DNA of 24,624 bases from Candidatus Altarchaeales archaeon WOR_SM1_86-2 (lineage in GTDB: Archaea; Altiarchaeota; Altiarchaeia; IMC4; MCBC01): positions 1 to 24,624 of the forward strand of contig MCBC01000006.1 of the NCBI GenBank assembly GCA_001723855.1. Direction: 5' to 3'. The position numbers and the translations under genes are program-made. Below, one piece after another: positions 22,315 to 24,624 of the stretch (its first letter is position 1; each line of letters opens with the position of its first letter). Under the pieces are notes generated by a model. The model worked only from the letters and a program-made list of their open reading frames with translations, did no database searches and had not been told where the DNA came from.

Positions 22315-22331
22315 TATTAATAAAGATAGGA

Positions 22332-23729
22332 ATGAAAATAATAAAAATTATATCCGCGGTTGTATTTGCAGTGTTGATAGCTGCCGCATACTTAGAGCTC
22401 ATCCCTGATCACGAGGTTGAGAATAACGAGATAATTATTGAATTTATGGTAAATGATAGCGGTGAGCATTTAAACGGAGGGGTTTATTTAAACGATGGGT
22501 TTCTTGGATACACATCAGACGGGAAAATCTCTGTTTTAAAATCAAAAATTCCAGAAAACCTGGGCGAATATGTGGTTAAGCTTAAAGGCAGGTATGAAAA
22601 TAGATATGAATTTGAATGGGAATGGAATATGAGCCCCCGCTCTGTATTTGTGCAGGGAGGCATTTGCTTTGTTTCACAAAAAAGCGTTGATGAGATTAAA
22701 ATCCCGGAAATGACCCGGGACATGTTAGTTGCCCCGAAAATACCACCATATAAAATAGGTTATGAAAAGAAACCACAAGCATCTGCCTTATACCCCGCGG
22801 GCATGAACATAAGCATTAAATCCGAACTCTCATCCCTTTATGCAGGTAATACGGGATTTTCAAGACTTATTATGAAAAACCAGGGCTCAAGTAAAATTTT
22901 TATTTACGGCATTATGGTTGAGATAGAGGGAACGAACAAGAGTGAATGGACCTCTACGGGAACATATTTAGCTCCCGGTGAAGAGAAAATATTGGGCATA
23001 TCTGCCTTTAGCTGCCCCGAATCACAGGGAAACCATAGCTATAAAATATGTATTAAAGTGCTTTCCGAGTCTTTAGACGGCAGATGGTATGATCGCGGTG
23101 AAGAATGCTTTAAGCCCCATGTTATGGAGATAAAAGAGTACGCAAAAGGCGATGATAACCCAACTTACACCTACAACCCGCCCCAATATTTCTGGAGGGT
23201 CAACAAATTGATCAATAAAGAAAACATGAAGGTTAGGATGGTCAGGGACGCGATTATTGAGAAATACATGGGAGATTATAATGTTTATCAACTCTCCGCA
23301 TTATATGATTGGGTACGGGACAATATTGAATATGCCGAGGATCCAGAGGATGAGGATTACTGGGCAGCACCCCAGGAAACAATAGATAGGGGAAAAGGAG
23401 ATTGTGACGACCACGCGATACTGATCTCAACCCTGATAGAATCCATCGGGGGAAAATCAAGAATCTACATGATCAAGGAGCATATGTTTGCTTCGTTTTA
23501 TGCCGGAGACAATGAAACAACCCGCAAGATCGCTAACTCACTGAATGACTACTACAATGCCCCGCTCAAAGTAGCATGGTTTTCCGATGAATACGGAAAC
23601 TGGATCGTGATAGACCCGACATGCTCCCTCTATCCCGGAGCCCTGCCATGCAGCGCAGAGTATAAAAAAGAAGGATGGGGGTTTACAGGGATTGAAGAAG
23701 TTGCGGTAGTTGATGTGGTTTCTATTTAA
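22332..23729 (+). CDS. Membrane-anchored transglutaminase-like protein
   Basis: This 465-aa extracellular protein begins with a short cytosolic stub and one N-terminal hydrophobic segment (MKIIKIISAVVFAVLIAAAYLEL), which acts as an anchor or signal. A beta-rich region (about 25-270) precedes a transglutaminase/papain-like domain with triad C358 ('GKGDCDDHAILIS'), H384 ('KEHMFASFYAG') and D428 ('NWIVIDPTCSLYPG'). Family members are proteases or transamidases; the archaeal role is unknown. I chose ATG 22332 because the longer upstream frame would overlap pcm. The gene after it encodes a DUF63 membrane protein 23 bases downstream, so the two may be co-transcribed. Confidence 0.87.
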   Translation: MKIIKIISAVVFAVLIAAAYLELIPDHEVENNEIIIEFMVNDSGEHLNGGVYLNDGFLGYTSDGKISVLKSKIPENLGEYVVKLKGRYENRYEFEWEWNMSPRSVFVQGGICFVSQKSVDEIKIPEMTRDMLVAPKIPPYKIGYEKKPQASALYPAGMNISIKSELSSLYAGNTGFSRLIMKNQGSSKIFIYGIMVEIEGTNKSEWTSTGTYLAPGEEKILGISAFSCPESQGNHSYKICIKVLSESLDGRWYDRGEECFKPHVMEIKEYAKGDDNPTYTYNPPQYFWRVNKLINKENMKVRMVRDAIIEKYMGDYNVYQLSALYDWVRDNIEYAEDPEDEDYWAAPQETIDRGKGDCDDHAILISTLIESIGGKSRIYMIKEHMFASFYAGDNETTRKIANSLNDYYNAPLKVAWFSDEYGNWIVIDPTCSLYPGALPCSAEYKKEGWGFTGIEEVAVVDVVSI

Positions 23730-23752
23730 ACTTAAAAATTAAAAAATTAAAA

Positions 23753-24601
23753 ATGCTGGATATTATTTACGGTTTCATCGACAAGTATTTCATTCAACCG
23801 GGCTATAACCCGGTAAATACCATAACATACGGGGTAATTCTCGGGTTAGCGATATTCGGGGTTATAAAAATGCTGCGAAAACTCGAGATCGAGATCGACA
23901 GAAATTTCATCTTAGCACTGGTGCCGTTTATTATTTACGGGGCTACATCGAGGGCAATGGTTGACGCAAACTTTTATCCGGAAATTTACTGGCTGGTGGC
24001 GCCGGGGATATATGTCACGATGTTCTTTATAACCCTGGGGGCATTATTGTTCAGTTTATTTTTACGGGAGGTCAGGCGCATTAATTACGCCGTACCTATG
24101 CTGATAATCGGTTCGGCACTGTCTGCCTATAATGTGGGTTTAATCCTTTTAAATTTTACAAGCCCGGATGCTTTGCTTTACTTCTTATTTGCGTTTTTTG
24201 GGAGTATTTTTTTGCTGTTTGCCGCGTACTGTGTGATCCTTTCTTTTCTAAAGGACCATAAGGAGCATGAGCTAAGGGGGAGGGTAAGGCGTCTGGCAGT
24301 CCATGAGTATAACCACCTGATCGTGTTTGCGCATCTTTTTGATGCCTCAGCGACTTCTATTGGAATAGAATTTTTTGGATATGCCGAGAAACACGTGCTC
24401 CCTCGCTTCCTGATCGATCACTTCCACACGGGATTTATAATGTTTCCTTTGAAATTGCTGGTTGTTATCCCGGTTATCTATTTGATAGACATGTATGTCA
24501 AAGACGACCCCATGACCAGAAGATTCATAAAATTAGCCGTTTTGATTCTTGGTCTGTCCCCGGGGATCAGGGACATATCAAGGATGATTATGGGGGTTTA
24601 A
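23753..24601 (+). CDS. DUF63 family membrane protein
   Basis: This 282-aa protein has about seven to eight transmembrane segments and the DUF63 signatures 'GYNPVNTITYGVILGLAIFGVIKML' at the start and 'EYNHLIVFAHLFDASATSIGIEFFGYAEKHVLP' near residue 183. DUF63 is common in Euryarchaeota; its function is unknown. It follows the transglutaminase-like gene after 23 bases. The window ends with AAATG (ATG at 24622), which may begin the next gene. Confidence 0.9.
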   Translation: MLDIIYGFIDKYFIQPGYNPVNTITYGVILGLAIFGVIKMLRKLEIEIDRNFILALVPFIIYGATSRAMVDANFYPEIYWLVAPGIYVTMFFITLGALLFSLFLREVRRINYAVPMLIIGSALSAYNVGLILLNFTSPDALLYFLFAFFGSIFLLFAAYCVILSFLKDHKEHELRGRVRRLAVHEYNHLIVFAHLFDASATSIGIEFFGYAEKHVLPRFLIDHFHTGFIMFPLKLLVVIPVIYLIDMYVKDDPMTRRFIKLAVLILGLSPGIRDISRMIMGV

Positions 24602-24624
24602 AGCCCTAAAAAGGAAAATAAATG

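Noticed and set aside
1..24624. CRISPR array
   Set aside because: Repeated elements near 26-90 and 617-831 are short, A/T rich and lack regular spacers; no cas gene is present.

Overview
This window is from an archaeal chromosome. The evidence is geranylgeranylglyceryl phosphate synthase (archaeal ether lipids), GMP synthetase split into two separate genes, an archaeal homotetrameric-type tRNA splicing endonuclease, ribosomal protein L34e next to a DUF106 (EMC3/YidC-like) membrane protein, a DUF460 RNase H-like protein, a DUF63 membrane protein and an archaeal-type RNase P RNA. Most genes start at an ATG a few bases after an A/T-rich tract with no convincing Shine-Dalgarno, which suits leaderless archaeal transcripts. 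I cannot place the lineage more precisely; a euryarchaeal-like genome is my best guess.

Bases 1-3870 look like an accessory region. An orphan UPF0175 antitoxin with a truncated DUF3368 toxin stub is followed by a repeat- and palindrome-rich gene-free stretch (606-1080). Next come a small ubiquitin-like protein and an E2 (UBC-fold) conjugating enzyme with its active-site cysteine, then a convergent RNase Z-like metallo-hydrolase, the remains of one VapBC module and one intact VapBC module. This Ubl-E2 pair is the most interesting item in the window. No E1, RING E3 or JAB protease is visible here.

Bases 3870-11700 carry a secreted or membrane-anchored surface protein, a CPA2 cation/proton antiporter, a P2A-type Ca2+-ATPase, GGGP synthase, a DUF3368/UPF0175 toxin-antitoxin pair, and the DUF460 gene. 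The toxin-antitoxin pair is flanked by direct repeats of the 3' end of the DUF460 gene, which suggests it was inserted at that gene end.

Bases 11700-16570 carry the GMP synthetase glutaminase subunit, a helical-repeat protein translationally coupled to it, and a metallo-beta-lactamase-fold protein that has lost its HxHxDH motif. They are followed by a large winged-helix/nucleotidyltransferase protein with operator-like repeats, tRNA splicing endonuclease and a MarC-family membrane protein.

Bases 16570-24624 are mostly housekeeping: RNase P RNA directly upstream of queE (archaeosine/7-deazaguanine synthesis), a structured RNA region resembling group II intron domain I, GMP synthetase ATP-pyrophosphatase subunit, a 2[4Fe-4S] ferredoxin, L34e and DUF106. 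A PflA-like radical SAM protein, protein-L-isoaspartate methyltransferase, a membrane-anchored transglutaminase-like protein and DUF63 complete the window.
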